From Sporosarcina obsidiansis (GTDB lineage Bacteria > Bacillota > Bacilli > Bacillales_A > Planococcaceae): DNA of 64,000 nt. Under the pieces are notes generated by a model that was not told where the DNA came from, did not search any database, and was given only the letters and a program-made list of their open reading frames with translations. Shown here piece by piece: positions 1-12,077 of the stretch (position 1 is its first letter; the number at the start of each line of letters is the position of its first letter). The stretch is from the NCBI RefSeq assembly GCF_009651005.1, contig NZ_WHVW01000009.1:55638-119637 (forward strand). Reading direction: 5' to 3'. Position numbers and translations under genes: made by a program.

Positions 1-1
1 A

Positions 2-277
2 CATGGAGGAGCTTCCGTCGCTCTGGCTGAAACAGCTGCTAGTATGGCTGCTGCCCTGAATCTTAACCCTGAAACACATTATCCTGTGGGGCTAGAAATC
101 AATGCAAACCATATAAGAGGAAAAAAAGATGGCATTGTGACTGCAACCGCAACTCCTTTTCATAGAGGTCGTACATCCATGGTATGGGATATCCAAATTA
201 CGGACGAGGAAGATAAATTAATCAGTGTTTCACGATGTACGATAGCCGTTGTGAAGAAAAGTAACAAAGATCTCTAG
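2..277 (+). CDS. Hotdog-fold thioesterase, 3' part (PaaI/MenI-like)
   Basis: The reading frame is open from the first bases of the window, so the gene begins upstream and only about 91 C-terminal residues are present. The early HGGAS-x-x-LAE stretch is the conserved active-site segment of the PaaI/YdiI hotdog thioesterases, where the acidic residue helps hydrolyse acyl-CoA thioesters. The strands ending in SRCTIAVV match the last sheet of the fold. In Bacillales, proteins of this type near suf genes are often called 1,4-dihydroxy-2-naphthoyl-CoA hydrolase (menaquinone synthesis), but that substrate is inferred from the family only. It converges on the suf operon across a shared terminator. 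Confidence 0.8.
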   Translation, partial: HGGASVALAETAASMAAALNLNPETHYPVGLEINANHIRGKKDGIVTATATPFHRGRTSMVWDIQITDEEDKLISVSRCTIAVVKKSNKDL

Positions 278-355
278 TCTTGATATTTTTCAAACTACGT
301 TTCCACTCTTTATGTAGAAGGCTTACTCCGTGGACTTCTAGGAAATAACAAAGAT

Positions 356-386
356 ACCCCCTTGTCACAAATTGTGACAAGGGGGT
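356..386. terminator. Bidirectional terminator between thioesterase and sufB
   Basis: A 15-bp perfect inverted repeat (arms 356-370 and 372-386, five G/C pairs at the base) sits between two convergent genes. A short T run follows on the plus strand. It can end both the thioesterase transcript and the suf operon. Confidence 0.8.
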
Positions 387-394
387 TTGTATGA

Positions 395-1792
395 TTACCC
401 GATAGAACCTTCCATCTCGAATTTAATCAAGCGATTCATCTCTACCGCATATTCCATCGGCAGTTCTTTCGTAAATGGTTCGATAAAGCCCATTACGATC
501 ATTTCTGTTGCTTCTTGCTCAGAAATACCGCGGCTCATCAAGTAGAATAGCTGCTCTTCAGATACTTTCGAAACTTTTGCTTCGTGTTCCAATGAAATGT
601 TATCGTTTAGGATTTCATTGTATGGAATCGTATCAGAAGTAGATTGTTTATCCATGATTAACGTATCACACTCAATGTTCGCACGTGCACCGTCTGCTTT
701 GCGTCCGAAGTGAACCACTCCGCGATACGTTACTTTCCCACCATGTTGTGAAATAGACTTGGATACAATCGTAGACGATGTATTCGGAGCCAAGTGCATC
801 ATTTTCGCGCCTGCATCTTGGTGCTGTCCTTTACCGGCAAGTGCAATCGATAATGTCATACCGCGTGCGCCTTCACCTTTTAAGATGACAGCTGGATATT
901 TCATCGTCAATTTAGAACCGATATTTCCATCGATCCATTCCATTGTTGCATTCGCTTCACATACCGCACGCTTCGTTACCAAGTTATAGACGTTGTTTGC
1001 CCAGTTTTGAATCGTTGTGTAACGGCAGTATGCGTCTTTTTTGATAATGATCTCAACAACCGCACTGTGCAATGAGTTGGTTGTGTAAACAGGTGCTGTA
1101 CAGCCTTCTACGTAGTGAACGCTTGCGCCTTCGTCTACGATAATGAGTGTACGCTCGAACTGTCCCATGTTTTCCGAGTTGATACGGAAATACGCTTGTA
1201 GCGGCGTATCCACTTTTATGCCAGGTGGTACATAGATGAAAGAACCACCCGACCACACAGCAGAGTTCAACGCTGAGAATTTGTTATCAGAGTTTGGAAT
1301 GACTGTACCCCAATATTGCTTGAATAGTTCTTCGTTTTCACGAAGTGCAGAATCTGTGTCTTTAAAGACGATTCCTAAATCTTCAAGATCTTCTTTCATA
1401 TTGTGGTAAACCACTTCAGATTCATACTGTGCAGAGACACCTGCCAAGTATTTTTGTTCTGCTTCAGGAATACCTAGTTTGTCAAACGTACGCTTGATCT
1501 CTTCAGGTACTTCATCCCAAGAACGTTCTGTTGCTTCAGATGGTTTAACGTAGTATGTGATTTCATCGAAATTCAATGAATTCAAGTCTCCGCCCCATTG
1601 CGGCATCGGTTTGCTGTAGAAGATCTCCAAAGACTTCAAACGATAATCGAGCATCCATTGCGGCTCATCCTTCATGTTCGAGATCTCTTCTACTATTTCA
1701 CGTGTCAGACCACGTTCTGAACGGAATACAGAAACGTCTTTGTCATGGAAACCATATTTATAATCGCCGATTTCCGGCATTTGTTTCGCCAT
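395..1792 (-). CDS. sufB: Fe-S cluster assembly scaffold subunit SufB
   Basis: This 465-residue protein is the usual length for SufB and carries the family's beta-helix core ([19 protein letters not shown] region) and the C-terminal [12 protein letters not shown] segment shared with SufD. With SufC and SufD it forms the cytosolic SufBCD scaffold on which Fe-S clusters are built before transfer to apoproteins. The start is supported by GGAGG eight bases upstream. It is the last gene of the operon sufC-sufD-sufS-sufU-sufB, the order known from Bacillus subtilis, 43 bp after sufU. Confidence 0.97.
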   Translation of the reverse strand: MAKQMPEIGDYKYGFHDKDVSVFRSERGLTREIVEEISNMKDEPQWMLDYRLKSLEIFYSKPMPQWGGDLNSLNFDEITYYVKPSEATERSWDEVPEEIKRTFDKLGIPEAEQKYLAGVSAQYESEVVYHNMKEDLEDLGIVFKDTDSALRENEELFKQYWGTVIPNSDNKFSALNSAVWSGGSFIYVPPGIKVDTPLQAYFRINSENMGQFERTLIIVDEGASVHYVEGCTAPVYTTNSLHSAVVEIIIKKDAYCRYTTIQNWANNVYNLVTKRAVCEANATMEWIDGNIGSKLTMKYPAVILKGEGARGMTLSIALAGKGQHQDAGAKMMHLAPNTSSTIVSKSISQHGGKVTYRGVVHFGRKADGARANIECDTLIMDKQSTSDTIPYNEILNDNISLEHEAKVSKVSEEQLFYLMSRGISEQEATEMIVMGFIEPFTKELPMEYAVEMNRLIKFEMEGSIG

Positions 1793-1835
1793 TATTTATT
1801 CCTCCGCTCTATAATTGCTCGTACTTTGGCCAAGG

Positions 1836-4799
<2,964 letters not shown>

Positions 4800-4817
4800 T
4801 TTGAGTCGTCCCCTTTC

Positions 4818-5597
4818 TTATGCTTCCTGTCCAACCGTCTCGTCATCAATACCAAGCTCTTCTTTAACCCAGTCATATCCTTCACTCTCAAGTTTAGCTG
4901 CCAATTCAGGACCGCCAGACTTGACGATTTTACCTTGCATGATGATATGAACATGATCTGGTTCAATATAATTCAATAAGCGTTGGTAATGAGTAATCAT
5001 TAAGCAGCCGAAACCTTCGCCACGCATTTCATTAATCCCTTTTGAAACGACTTTCAATGCATCGATATCTAGACCTGAGTCAATCTCATCTAAAATTGCA
5101 AATTTTGGTTTTAACATCATAAGCTGGAGGATTTCATTACGCTTTTTCTCTCCGCCTGAGAAGCCCTCATTTAAATAACGAGTTGCCATATCTTCATCCA
5201 TTTCTAAGAACTCCATTTTGCTGTCGAGTTCACGAATGAATTTCATTAAGGAGATTTCATCGCCTTCTTCACGACGTGCGTTGACGCCAGAGCGAAGGAA
5301 GTCAGCGTTTGTAACGCCTGTAATTTCACTTGGATATTGCATTGCAAGGAATAGACCAGCTTTTGCACGCTCGTCCACTTCCATTTCGAGTACGTCTTCT
5401 CCATCGATTGTGATAGATCCAGAAGTTACTTCATATTTCGGATGACCCATAATTGCAGAAGCAAGTGTGGATTTCCCCGTTCCATTGGGACCCATGATTG
5501 CATGAATCTCATTTGTATTAATTGTTAAGGTAACGCCCTTTAAGATTTCCTTGCCATCAATTTCGACATGAAGATCTTTAATTTCCAAAGTTGCCAT
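4818..5597 (-). CDS. sufC: Fe-S assembly ATPase SufC
   Basis: SufC is the ABC-type ATPase of the SufBCD complex. GPNGTGKST is the Walker A motif, FSGGEKKRNE the signature and FAILDEIDSGLD the Walker B region with its SufC-type downstream sequence. I place the start at the ATG at 5597 (MATLEIKDLHV, 259 residues). GGAGG stands nine bases upstream, the length fits the family, and a longer frame to 5702 would begin upstream of the proposed promoter. It is the first gene of the suf operon. Confidence 0.96.
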   Translation of the reverse strand: MATLEIKDLHVEIDGKEILKGVTLTINTNEIHAIMGPNGTGKSTLASAIMGHPKYEVTSGSITIDGEDVLEMEVDERAKAGLFLAMQYPSEITGVTNADFLRSGVNARREEGDEISLMKFIRELDSKMEFLEMDEDMATRYLNEGFSGGEKKRNEILQLMMLKPKFAILDEIDSGLDIDALKVVSKGINEMRGEGFGCLMITHYQRLLNYIEPDHVHIIMQGKIVKSGGPELAAKLESEGYDWVKEELGIDDETVGQEA

Positions 5598-5658
5598 TCT
5601 AATACCTCCAGTATGATCGCGTTGAATGGTGATCCATTCTCTATTTAGTATCATTCTA

Positions 5659-5687
5659 ATCTTACCCCATATTCGGACGGGTTGCAA
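5659..5687 (-). promoter_or_regulatory. Predicted SigA promoter of the suf operon
   Basis: On the minus strand TTGCAA (5682-5687) and TAAGAT (5659-5664) are separated by exactly 17 bp, and transcription would begin near 5652, about 55 bp before the sufC ATG. This is a match to consensus boxes read by eye. No operator for a known suf regulator was recognised. Confidence 0.55.
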
Positions 5688-5824
5688 ATCTTTAAGAATC
5701 ATTATAAATTAAGAGTCAATTCCTTGATTTCATGCGGTTGAGAGCAATTTAGTATATAGTTAGTTTTCAATTGACGTAGATCGATTGAGAATCAACAAGA
5801 GGATAGTACATAAGAATTAGACAG

Positions 5825-5853
5825 AAAAAGTCGGCAAACATCGCCGACTTTTT
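5825..5853 (-). terminator. Terminator after the symporter gene
   Basis: An 11-bp perfect stem (5825-5835 with 5843-5853) ends in five A/T pairs, giving a U tract after the stem on the minus strand directly past the stop of the symporter gene. Confidence 0.85.
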
Positions 5854-5861
5854 ATCTATGG

Positions 5862-7043
5862 TTATACTTTTTTGGTAAAGCGGTCGACAATCATCGCAAG
5901 TGCTCCGTCACCTGTTACATTGGTTGCGGTACCGAAACTATCCTGCGCCATATAGAGTGCTATCATCAGCGCCACCATTGCATCAGAGAAACCGAGCATC
6001 GTACTGAGCAAGCCCGTTGCCGCCACTACTGCTCCTCCTGGAACGCCAGGGGCCGCGATCATCGTAACGCCTAGCATGAAAATAAACTGTAGATAACTCC
6101 CAAAACTAATATCCATTCCATTCATCAGCATGACTCCAATTGAACAGGAAACAATCGTAATCGTACTTCCTGACAAATGAATTGTAGCAAATAATGGAAC
6201 CGTAAAGTTGGTCACACGCTCAGAAGCACCGGTCTTCTTTGCCTGTCGAAGCGTAACCGGAATAGTTGCTGCAGATGACTGTGTACCAATGGCTGTCATA
6301 TAGGCTGGTGCCATTGTTTTCATCAGTACAAACGGATTACGTCTCGATAGCGTACCTGCCACCGTGTACTGCAATGTCAACATGACCAAATGCAGTATAA
6401 TAATCATTACGAAGACAAATATAAAGACAGATAGTACATTGGCAACTTCTCCAGTATAGGTCATATTCAAGAATATCCCAAAAATATGAAATGGTAATAA
6501 CGGAATAATAATAACTGAAATGACTTTTTCAATGATGAGATTGAGTTCATCGAAAAAAGACTGCATTGATTTTCCGTTGATAGCCGCCATTCCAATACCG
6601 AGCACGAATGCTAGTAAAAGCGCAGACATGACACCCATGATCGGATCCATTTCCATTTCAAAAAATGCTTTTCCTGCAGCACGAGCCCCTTCTGCAATCG
6701 ACGTATCCGTTGAGCCATGAATGAAATTCGGCAAAATTGTAGTAGCTGTAAAATAAGCTATCAGACCTGCAATAATAGTAGAAGCATACGCAAATGCTGC
6801 AGACAGACCAAGCAATTTTCCAGAACCTTTTCCAAGCTTTGCAATACTGGGTGCAATAAATGCAATAATAATTAGCGGTACAATAAAGTTCAAAAATCCA
6901 CCGAACAGCATATTAAACGTTGCCGCCAGTCGGACAAACCAATGCGCAAACCCTTCATGAATAGCGGGCAGCAGCATGCCGAGCCCTATCGCCAGACCAA
7001 TGGCGATTAAAATCCGCCAAATGAGTCCTAATTTGAATTTCAC
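5862..7043 (-). CDS. Dicarboxylate/amino acid:cation symporter (DAACS family)
   Basis: This 393-residue membrane protein has about eight hydrophobic helices and two re-entrant loops typical of the glutamate/aspartate/dicarboxylate transporters (SstT, GltT, DctA). GTQSSAATIPVTL is the serine-rich loop and DGALAMIVDRF with its Asp and Arg the substrate-binding last helix. It would import an anionic amino acid or dicarboxylate with sodium or protons; the substrate cannot be fixed from sequence. The start is a GTG seven bases after GAGGAGG. It is a single-gene unit with its own terminator, divergent from nothing nearby. Confidence 0.9.
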   Translation of the reverse strand: MKFKLGLIWRILIAIGLAIGLGMLLPAIHEGFAHWFVRLAATFNMLFGGFLNFIVPLIIIAFIAPSIAKLGKGSGKLLGLSAAFAYASTIIAGLIAYFTATTILPNFIHGSTDTSIAEGARAAGKAFFEMEMDPIMGVMSALLLAFVLGIGMAAINGKSMQSFFDELNLIIEKVISVIIIPLLPFHIFGIFLNMTYTGEVANVLSVFIFVFVMIIILHLVMLTLQYTVAGTLSRRNPFVLMKTMAPAYMTAIGTQSSAATIPVTLRQAKKTGASERVTNFTVPLFATIHLSGSTITIVSCSIGVMLMNGMDISFGSYLQFIFMLGVTMIAAPGVPGGAVVAATGLLSTMLGFSDAMVALMIALYMAQDSFGTATNVTGDGALAMIVDRFTKKV

Positions 7044-7180
7044 AATACGTCCTCCTCAAATACACATATGTCTTACTCAACAAAACTACTTTACCACAAG
7101 TTACATCAAGAAAGAAGATGTTGCTATGTATTTGTAATTATCTAAATGATCGAACGCTTGTTTTTGAGGTTGTGGAGGAT

Positions 7181-7244
7181 ATGAGCGGATGAGCGACTTT
7201 TATGAGCGGTTGCACTTGCTTTTATGATCACTAGGCATATGAAA
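7181..7244. repeat. 21/22-bp degenerate minisatellite
   Basis: Three units begin ATGAGCGG, ATGAGCGG and ATGATCAC at 7181, 7202 and 7224, giving periods of 21 and 22 bp. A fourth related start (ATGATCGA) lies at 7147. The pattern is shared with the repeats at 21271 and, in reverse complement, at 36776. Confidence 0.5.
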
Positions 7245-7273
7245 AGCCGACAGCATCAGTCGCTGTCGGCTTT
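7243..7273 (-). terminator. Terminator of the metNIQ operon
   Basis: A perfect 12-bp stem (7243-7254 with 7262-7273) and 7-nt loop lies directly after the metQ stop, with U residues following on the minus strand. Confidence 0.88.
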
Positions 7274-7280
7274 CTCCCTC

Positions 7281-8141
7281 TTATTTTACTGGAACAACTG
7301 CACCGTTCCACTCTTCAACAATGAAATCTTGAATTTCTTTTGACGTCAATACTTCTACCAATGCTTTAATAGCATCACTGTTTTCATCGCCACTCTTCGT
7401 TGCAACAATATTCACATAAGGTGATTCTTTATCTTCTAATGCAATCGCATCTTCCATTGGGTTTAATCCTGCGTCAATCGCAAAGTTTGAGTTAATCAAC
7501 AACGCCTCGCCTTCATCATTGTTATAAAGCTGAGGCATAAGCGCCGGCTCATAGTTCGGATCAAATTGAAGGTTTTTCGGATTTTCTACGATATCATCTA
7601 GCTCTGCTTTTACTTTTTCTACTCCGTCCGCTAGCTTGATTAATCCTTTTTCCTCCAACATTGCAAGGACACGCCCATGATCGGCTACAGAGTTACTGAT
7701 AAGAATTGTTGCTCCGTCTGGAAGCTCTTCAAGTGTCTTATATTTTTTTGAATACACACCGATCGGCTCAATGTGAATTGCACCGGCATTAACAAAGTCA
7801 TAGCCAAAATCTGCAATCTGACCTTCTAAGTATGGGATGTGCTGGAAGTAGTTTGCATCCAACGCTCCCTCGTCCAAATCTTTATTAGGCAATACATAAT
7901 CTGTATAGCTTTCGATTTTCAATTCGTAGCCTTTTTCTTCTAATAATGGCTTCGCTTTTTCCAAGATTACTGCGTGTGGTGTAGGTGAGGCACCGACTGT
8001 AATGGTCGTCTTTTCCCCTGCTGGTTCACTTGCATCCCCATCTGTTGCATCGCTTCCTGACTTGTTATCGTCTTTCGTTCCGCATGCAGCTAAAGCTAAT
8101 ACAAGCACTGCAGCGAATAGACCGAATAAAAACTTCTTCAT
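7281..8141 (-). CDS. metQ: Methionine ABC transporter substrate-binding lipoprotein MetQ
   Basis: A lipoprotein signal peptide ends in LAAC (lipobox) about 20 residues in. The mature part is a NlpA-family periplasmic-type binding domain (GASPTPHAVILEKAKP, then DYVLPNKDLDEGALDANYFQH). It is tethered outside the membrane and hands D/L-methionine to MetI. I choose the ATG at 8141; a GTG at 8147 is possible but sits only four bases from the AGGGAG ribosome site. It is the last gene of metN-metI-metQ, which follows the Bacillus subtilis order. Confidence 0.94.
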   Translation of the reverse strand: MKKFLFGLFAAVLVLALAACGTKDDNKSGSDATDGDASEPAGEKTTITVGASPTPHAVILEKAKPLLEEKGYELKIESYTDYVLPNKDLDEGALDANYFQHIPYLEGQIADFGYDFVNAGAIHIEPIGVYSKKYKTLEELPDGATILISNSVADHGRVLAMLEEKGLIKLADGVEKVKAELDDIVENPKNLQFDPNYEPALMPQLYNNDEGEALLINSNFAIDAGLNPMEDAIALEDKESPYVNIVATKSGDENSDAIKALVEVLTSKEIQDFIVEEWNGAVVPVK

Positions 8142-8205
8142 ATCCACATTTCTCCCTTTCCATTCTGTTTTTTATATGGTTAACAGGTTCACCCTGATAA
8201 TCCCT

Positions 8206-8874
8206 TTATCTCTTATCCAAACGTCTGACAATCAAATCACCAATAAATTGAATGATAAATACAATGACGAGTACTAAGATTGTTGACATCATCGTGACAT
8301 CGCCCCGACTGCGTTGGAAACCTTCCAAATACGCCAACGTTCCGAGTCCCCCTGCTCCTATCGCCCCTGCCATCGCTGTATAGCCGACCAAAGCAATAGA
8401 AGTAACCGTAATCCCTGAAACTAATGCGGGCATTGATTCAGGCAATAGCACTTTGAAGATGATTGTTGAAGTCTTAGCACCCATTGAACGAGCTGCCTCA
8501 ATCACACCTTTATCGATTTCTTGTAAGGCAATCAATACCATACGTCCGTAAAAAGGAGCTGCACCAATAATTAACGCTGGGAGGGCTGCATTTGGACCGC
8601 GTAGTGTGCCAATTAAGAACTTTGTCAGCGGAAACAATAAAATAATTAAAATGATAAATGGAATCGATCTGAAAATATTGACTACTGCTGCGGTGATCAC
8701 ATTTGTGAATTTATTGGCCCATAATTGACCCGGGCTTGTCAGGAATAACAACAGACCCAGTGCAATCCCCAATACAAATGTCAGGACTGTGGAGTACGCT
8801 GTCATATAAAGCGTTTCACCCGTTGCTGTCCACATCTTGTCCCAATCAACGTTAGGAAACCACTGTTCAATCAT
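8206..8874 (-). CDS. metI: Methionine ABC transporter permease MetI
   Basis: This 222-residue permease has five predicted helices and the EAA loop [20 protein letters not shown] that contacts MetN. It forms the membrane channel for methionine with MetN and MetQ. GGAGG precedes its ATG and the start overlaps the end of metN by eight bases, as expected for coupled translation. Confidence 0.95.
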   Translation of the reverse strand: MIEQWFPNVDWDKMWTATGETLYMTAYSTVLTFVLGIALGLLLFLTSPGQLWANKFTNVITAAVVNIFRSIPFIILIILLFPLTKFLIGTLRGPNAALPALIIGAAPFYGRMVLIALQEIDKGVIEAARSMGAKTSTIIFKVLLPESMPALVSGITVTSIALVGYTAMAGAIGAGGLGTLAYLEGFQRSRGDVTMMSTILVLVIVFIIQFIGDLIVRRLDKR

Positions 8875-9892
8875 TTGCCAGCACCTCCGTCCTTACTTCA
8901 TTGGCATGCAAGTAGGAGATCGCTTCGTCAATAATCACTGGATTGCCGATCAACTGTAACACTAAGGTACCGTATGCTCCATCCCGCATTGCTGAAATAT
9001 TCCCTTGCACGATATTTACGTCTATTTCAAAGTTGCGAATTAATTCTGCGAGAACCGGCTGTTCCGTTCGTTCCCCAATGAATGTCAACTTTACTAATCT
9101 TCCATTCGGTGTTTCCTCCTGCAAGTGCGCAATTGCTTCATCCGCATCCGCTGTATCTGTCACTTGAGAAATAAATCGTTTGGTTATCTCTGCCTGCGGT
9201 GATTGGAAAACGTTCAGTACATTGCCAACTTCTACGACTTTCCCAGCTTCCATGACTGCTACCCGATGACAGATTTTCCGTATGACATGCATTTCGTGTG
9301 TAATTAGTACAATCGTTAGGCCCAGACGTTCATTAATTTCTGTCAATAAATCTAAAATCGCGTTCGTTGTCTCAGGGTCAAGAGCGGAAGTCGCTTCATC
9401 ACATAACAGGACTTCTGGATCATTTGCAAGCGCACGTGCAATACCGACTCGTTGCTTTTGTCCACCTGACAATTGAGAAGGATATGCTTTTTCACGACCT
9501 GATAAACCGACAAGGTCGATTAGTTCCTTCACTTTCCGTTGCCGCTCAGCCTTCTTCACTCCCGCAATTTCTAAAGGAAATGAAATATTTTCTTCCACAG
9601 TTCTGGACCAGAGTAAATTGAAGTGCTGGAAAATCATGCTGATTTTCTGCCGAGCATTTCGTAGCCCTGCACCTCTTAGTGTAGTCATCTCCAGATCACT
9701 GATCACAATACTTCCTGAAGTCGGCTGTTCTAGACCATTCAATAGCCGAATCAATGTACTCTTTCCTGCACCACTATAGCCGATGACGCCGAAAATTTCT
9801 CCTTCTTGGATGGTTAATGTTACATCATCTACCGCTACAATCTCTGAACCATTCAATTTAAACCGCTTTTGAACGTTTGTCAGTTGAATCAT
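8867..9892 (-). CDS. metN: Methionine ABC transporter ATP-binding protein MetN
   Basis: The ATPase part has Walker [10 protein letters not shown], signature [15 protein letters not shown], Walker [14 protein letters not shown] and the H-loop VLITHEM. The last 90 or so residues form the C-terminal NIL domain (ACT-like fold) that binds methionine and inhibits transport in MetN proteins. I start at the ATG at 9892 (341 residues), with AGGTGG eight bases upstream, rather than at GTG codons four codons earlier. Upstream lie a repeat block and then an S-box riboswitch, so expression should rise when S-adenosylmethionine is low. Confidence 0.95.
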   Translation of the reverse strand: MIQLTNVQKRFKLNGSEIVAVDDVTLTIQEGEIFGVIGYSGAGKSTLIRLLNGLEQPTSGSIVISDLEMTTLRGAGLRNARQKISMIFQHFNLLWSRTVEENISFPLEIAGVKKAERQRKVKELIDLVGLSGREKAYPSQLSGGQKQRVGIARALANDPEVLLCDEATSALDPETTNAILDLLTEINERLGLTIVLITHEMHVIRKICHRVAVMEAGKVVEVGNVLNVFQSPQAEITKRFISQVTDTADADEAIAHLQEETPNGRLVKLTFIGERTEQPVLAELIRNFEIDVNIVQGNISAMRDGAYGTLVLQLIGNPVIIDEAISYLHANEVRTEVLAND

Positions 9893-9961
9893 TTTCCGCA
9901 CCACCTTTTCAAGTCCTTACTATCAAAAGCGCAGTCTTCCACTTTTTTATCATACTTCAGT

Positions 9962-10239
9962 GCCGGTCGAGGCTAGACGGCGCATTCCGCTTTTGGTGTC
10001 ATCTAGCTCCATGCGCCAGCCTCTCGGGTCGTTTCGGTCTTTCCGAAAGATGCAAAGAACGCATCTTGTCGGTAAGCCCTCCAACGCCTGTCGAGGCTAG
10101 ACGGCGCATTCCGCTTTTGTTCTCATCCAGCTCCAGATGCCAGCCCCTCGGGTCGTTTCGGTCTTGCCAAAAAGGCAAAAAGCGCCTTTGTGGCAAGACC
10201 TCCAACGCCTGTCGGGGCTAGACGGCATCTTCCGCTTTT
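9962..10239 (-). repeat. Tandem structured repeats between S-box and metN
   Basis: Two copies of about 120 bp (roughly 9998-10117 and 10122-10239) plus a partial tail (9962-9995) share blocks such as CTCGGGTCGTTTCGGTCTT and GGCTAGACGGC. Each copy has a central hairpin whose stem bases differ but stay paired (GATGC/GCATC in one, AAAGGC/GCCTTT in the other), and the outer ends are also complementary. They resemble the intergenic repeats common in Bacillaceae and Planococcaceae genomes; that resemblance is from memory. Confidence 0.75.
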
Positions 10240-10244
10240 GTCTA

Positions 10245-10417
10245 TAAAAAAGCCTTCCTGCAGACAAGCAGAAAGGCCGAACGTATAATCGTTATATGTA
10301 CGTTTCCATTCTCTCATCTGTCAAAGCAATTCGCTTTGAGTGACTTGGCACCATTTCACATATGTGACGGTTGCCGGGCTTCATCGGGCACTTCCCTCCA
10401 CCACTCTTTATAAGAGT
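10245..10417 (-). ncRNA. SAM (S-box) riboswitch with terminator, upstream of metNIQ
   Basis: On the minus strand the core GGTGGAGGGA, then GCCCGATGAA and CCCGGCAACC, match the S-box aptamer. P1 pairs CTCTTAT (10411-10417) with ATGAGAG (10311-10317). A terminator follows, with a 10-bp stem (10252-10261 with 10268-10277) and six U residues (10245-10250). Bound S-adenosylmethionine would favour termination and shut off methionine uptake. It is unusual that about 350 bp, filled with repeats, separate the terminator from metN. Confidence 0.93.
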
Positions 10418-10441
10418 ATCGGTATTCAATTGATTGTACTA

Positions 10442-10471
10442 TTTATACCATAATTTCATTCTTTCTGTCAA
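10442..10471 (-). promoter_or_regulatory. Predicted SigA promoter of the S-box leader
   Basis: TTGACA (10466-10471) and TATAAA (10442-10447) are 18 bp apart on the minus strand, ending about 25 bp before the aptamer. The -35 box touches the 3' end of the upstream thioredoxin-like gene. Confidence 0.7.
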
Positions 10472-10767
10472 CTCAACCTATCAAGTAGATAAGGGACGGA
10501 TTGAAAGGCATATATCTTTTCGATCGGTTGACCTGCCCGATGAATGAGTAGGCAAGGAACGCTTTCAATCTCATACTCTACCGCTAGTTGCTCGACGTAA
10601 TTTAAATCTGCTTTGCCCATCGGTAGGTCTGGACGTAATGCTTCAATCACCAATAGCATTTTGGAAGCCACAGCGCACGTTCCACACATCGGGGTATACA
10701 AGTAAAAAGCGGCCAATTGCTCTGCCGCCTGTTCGCGTTGCCAATCTTCAATTGTCCATTTATCCAT
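10468..10767 (-). CDS. yusE: Thioredoxin-family protein (YusE-like)
   Basis: This 99-residue thioredoxin-fold protein has the motif PMCGTC, a C-x-x-C redox site, near residue 27 and the conserved cis-proline ESVPC further on. It may act as a small disulfide reductase; the partner is unknown. I start at the ATG at 10767, preceded by GGTGGG and overlapping the end of yusF by eight bases, instead of the longer frame to 10815. Position between yusF and the met operon matches yusE in Bacillus subtilis. Confidence 0.85.
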   Translation of the reverse strand: MDKWTIEDWQREQAAEQLAAFYLYTPMCGTCAVASKMLLVIEALRPDLPMGKADLNYVEQLAVEYEIESVPCLLIHRAGQPIEKIYAFQSVPYLLDRLS

Positions 10768-11113
10768 ATGTCCCACCTGCCAAATAGTTGGAATGTACCT
10801 TGAAATTGGCCGCAACTAAAATACTAGCCAATACTTTGATCGGAGTAGTGGCGACTTCTCGATACAGCCGATCGGTATATAAGTGCTTTGCTTCTGGATA
10901 CAACCTTTTGAACAACTTGCGAATAGAATCCCCAGAGGCATCCGCATCCACAAAGATGAAGATTTCCTGTTCTTCATATATCTCCAGTAGCTCTTCAATA
11001 CGATAGGAACTGATCGTGCCGTTTGTACAAATGATTTCTACCGGCTCCGCTAGCATCGGCAAAAGTCGATTGCGATCAGAGCTACCTTCCACGATGAGTA
11101 CTTTCGAGTCCAC
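10760..11113 (-). CDS. yusF: Toprim-domain protein (YusF-like)
   Basis: This 117-residue protein is a single Toprim domain. The glutamate in LIVEGSSDR and the FVDADASGD pair are the acidic metal-binding residues of topoisomerase/primase/OLD nucleases. It is probably a small nucleic-acid or nucleotide-processing protein; no function is established from sequence. The start is GTG, seven bases after AGGAGG. It lies between gcvH and yusE as in Bacillus subtilis. Confidence 0.86.
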   Translation of the reverse strand: MDSKVLIVEGSSDRNRLLPMLAEPVEIICTNGTISSYRIEELLEIYEEQEIFIFVDADASGDSIRKLFKRLYPEAKHLYTDRLYREVATTPIKVLASILVAANFKVHSNYLAGGTYG

Positions 11114-11133
11114 TCAGTTTCCTCCTATCGTTT

Positions 11134-11160
11134 AAAAAAAGCGCTGGAACGACCCAGCGC
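11134..11160 (-). terminator. Terminator after gcvH
   Basis: Seven perfect G/C-rich pairs (11141-11147 with 11154-11160) are followed on the minus strand by a run of seven U residues. It separates gcvH from yusF. Confidence 0.88.
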
Positions 11161-11169
11161 TTTCATTTT

Positions 11170-11553
11170 TTATTCTCCAGCAGTCATTTCATCATACTGC
11201 TCAGCTGTCATTAATTCGTCAAGCTCAGCTTTGTCTGAAATTTCAACAACGATCATCCAAGCACCTTCATATGGAGATTCGTTTACAAGTTCAGGGCTAT
11301 CTTCTAGCTCTTCGTTCACTTCAACAACTTTACCAGTCAGTGGAGCGTACAATTCAGAAACCGTTTTCACTGATTCAACGCTACCAAATGGCTCGTCAGA
11401 TTTCACTTCGTCGCCTACTTGTGGAAGTTCAACAAATACGATGTCCCCTAGTTCGGATTGTGCGAAATGTGTGATGCCGATACGGTATTTACCGTCTTCT
11501 TCTTTTACCCACTCGTGCTCTTCTGAATAACGCAATTCTTTTGGTGTGCTCAT
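11170..11553 (-). CDS. gcvH: Glycine cleavage system H protein
   Basis: This 127-residue lipoyl carrier has the [16 protein letters not shown] segment containing the lysine that receives lipoate. It shuttles the methylamine group between the P, T and L proteins of glycine cleavage, and in Bacillus also serves as the lipoyl relay for other complexes. The gene stands alone, away from gcvT and gcvP, as usual for Bacillales. GGAGG precedes the ATG. Confidence 0.96.
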   Translation of the reverse strand: MSTPKELRYSEEHEWVKEEDGKYRIGITHFAQSELGDIVFVELPQVGDEVKSDEPFGSVESVKTVSELYAPLTGKVVEVNEELEDSPELVNESPYEGAWMIVVEISDKAELDELMTAEQYDEMTAGE

Positions 11554-11631
11554 GTCTTAACCTCCAACAATTATAATAGTTTATCTCTATTTAGTTTGCC
11601 ATAGTTCCTGATGAAAGACAAGATTCTACGT

Positions 11632-11991
11632 TCAGCTTTGCCAGGTTTCTGTGAATACAGATTCATTGAAGCCCACGGTGACGTTTTTACCATCTGTCAC
11701 AATGGGGCGTTTGATCAACATGCCATCAGAAGCAAGCATCGCAACTTTTTCATCCTCTGTCATAGTAGGTAGTTTATCCTTTAATTGAAGTTCGCGATAT
11801 TTCATGCCGCTCGTGTTAAAGAACTTTTTCATTTCTAAGCCTGAGTTGTTTATCAGCGTGCGTAATTCTTCTTCGCTCGGAGGCTGTTCAGCAATGTTCA
11901 CTTCTTCAAATGAAACGCCTTCATTCTCCAACCATTTCTTTGCTTTGCGGCACGTACCACATTTGGGATAGCCGTAGTATGTAATTGTCAT
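11632..11991 (-). CDS. yusI: Spx/MgsR/ArsC-family protein (YusI-like)
   Basis: The 119-residue thioredoxin-like ArsC fold begins with YPKCGTCRKAKKWL, a C-x-x-C pair at residues 10 and 13. This pair is the redox switch in Spx and MgsR. The RPI motif near residue 93 is also typical. It may be an arsenate-reductase-like enzyme or a redox-sensing RNA polymerase partner; sequence alone does not choose. Position next to gcvH and the fad operon agrees with yusI. Confidence 0.85.
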   Translation of the reverse strand: MTITYYGYPKCGTCRKAKKWLENEGVSFEEVNIAEQPPSEEELRTLINNSGLEMKKFFNTSGMKYRELQLKDKLPTMTEDEKVAMLASDGMLIKRPIVTDGKNVTVGFNESVFTETWQS

Positions 11992-12077
11992 AGTATGAGT
12001 CCCCCTTTTTGCTCAGTATAGCAAATAGTTGGAGGTACGGGCTAATTTGATGACTGATCGTTGATGTAGATCATTTG

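Noticed and set aside
5598..5702. An N-terminal extension of SufC to an ATG at 5702.
   Set aside because: It has no ribosome site, lies upstream of the predicted promoter and is absent from SufC proteins; the ATG at 5597 has a perfect site.
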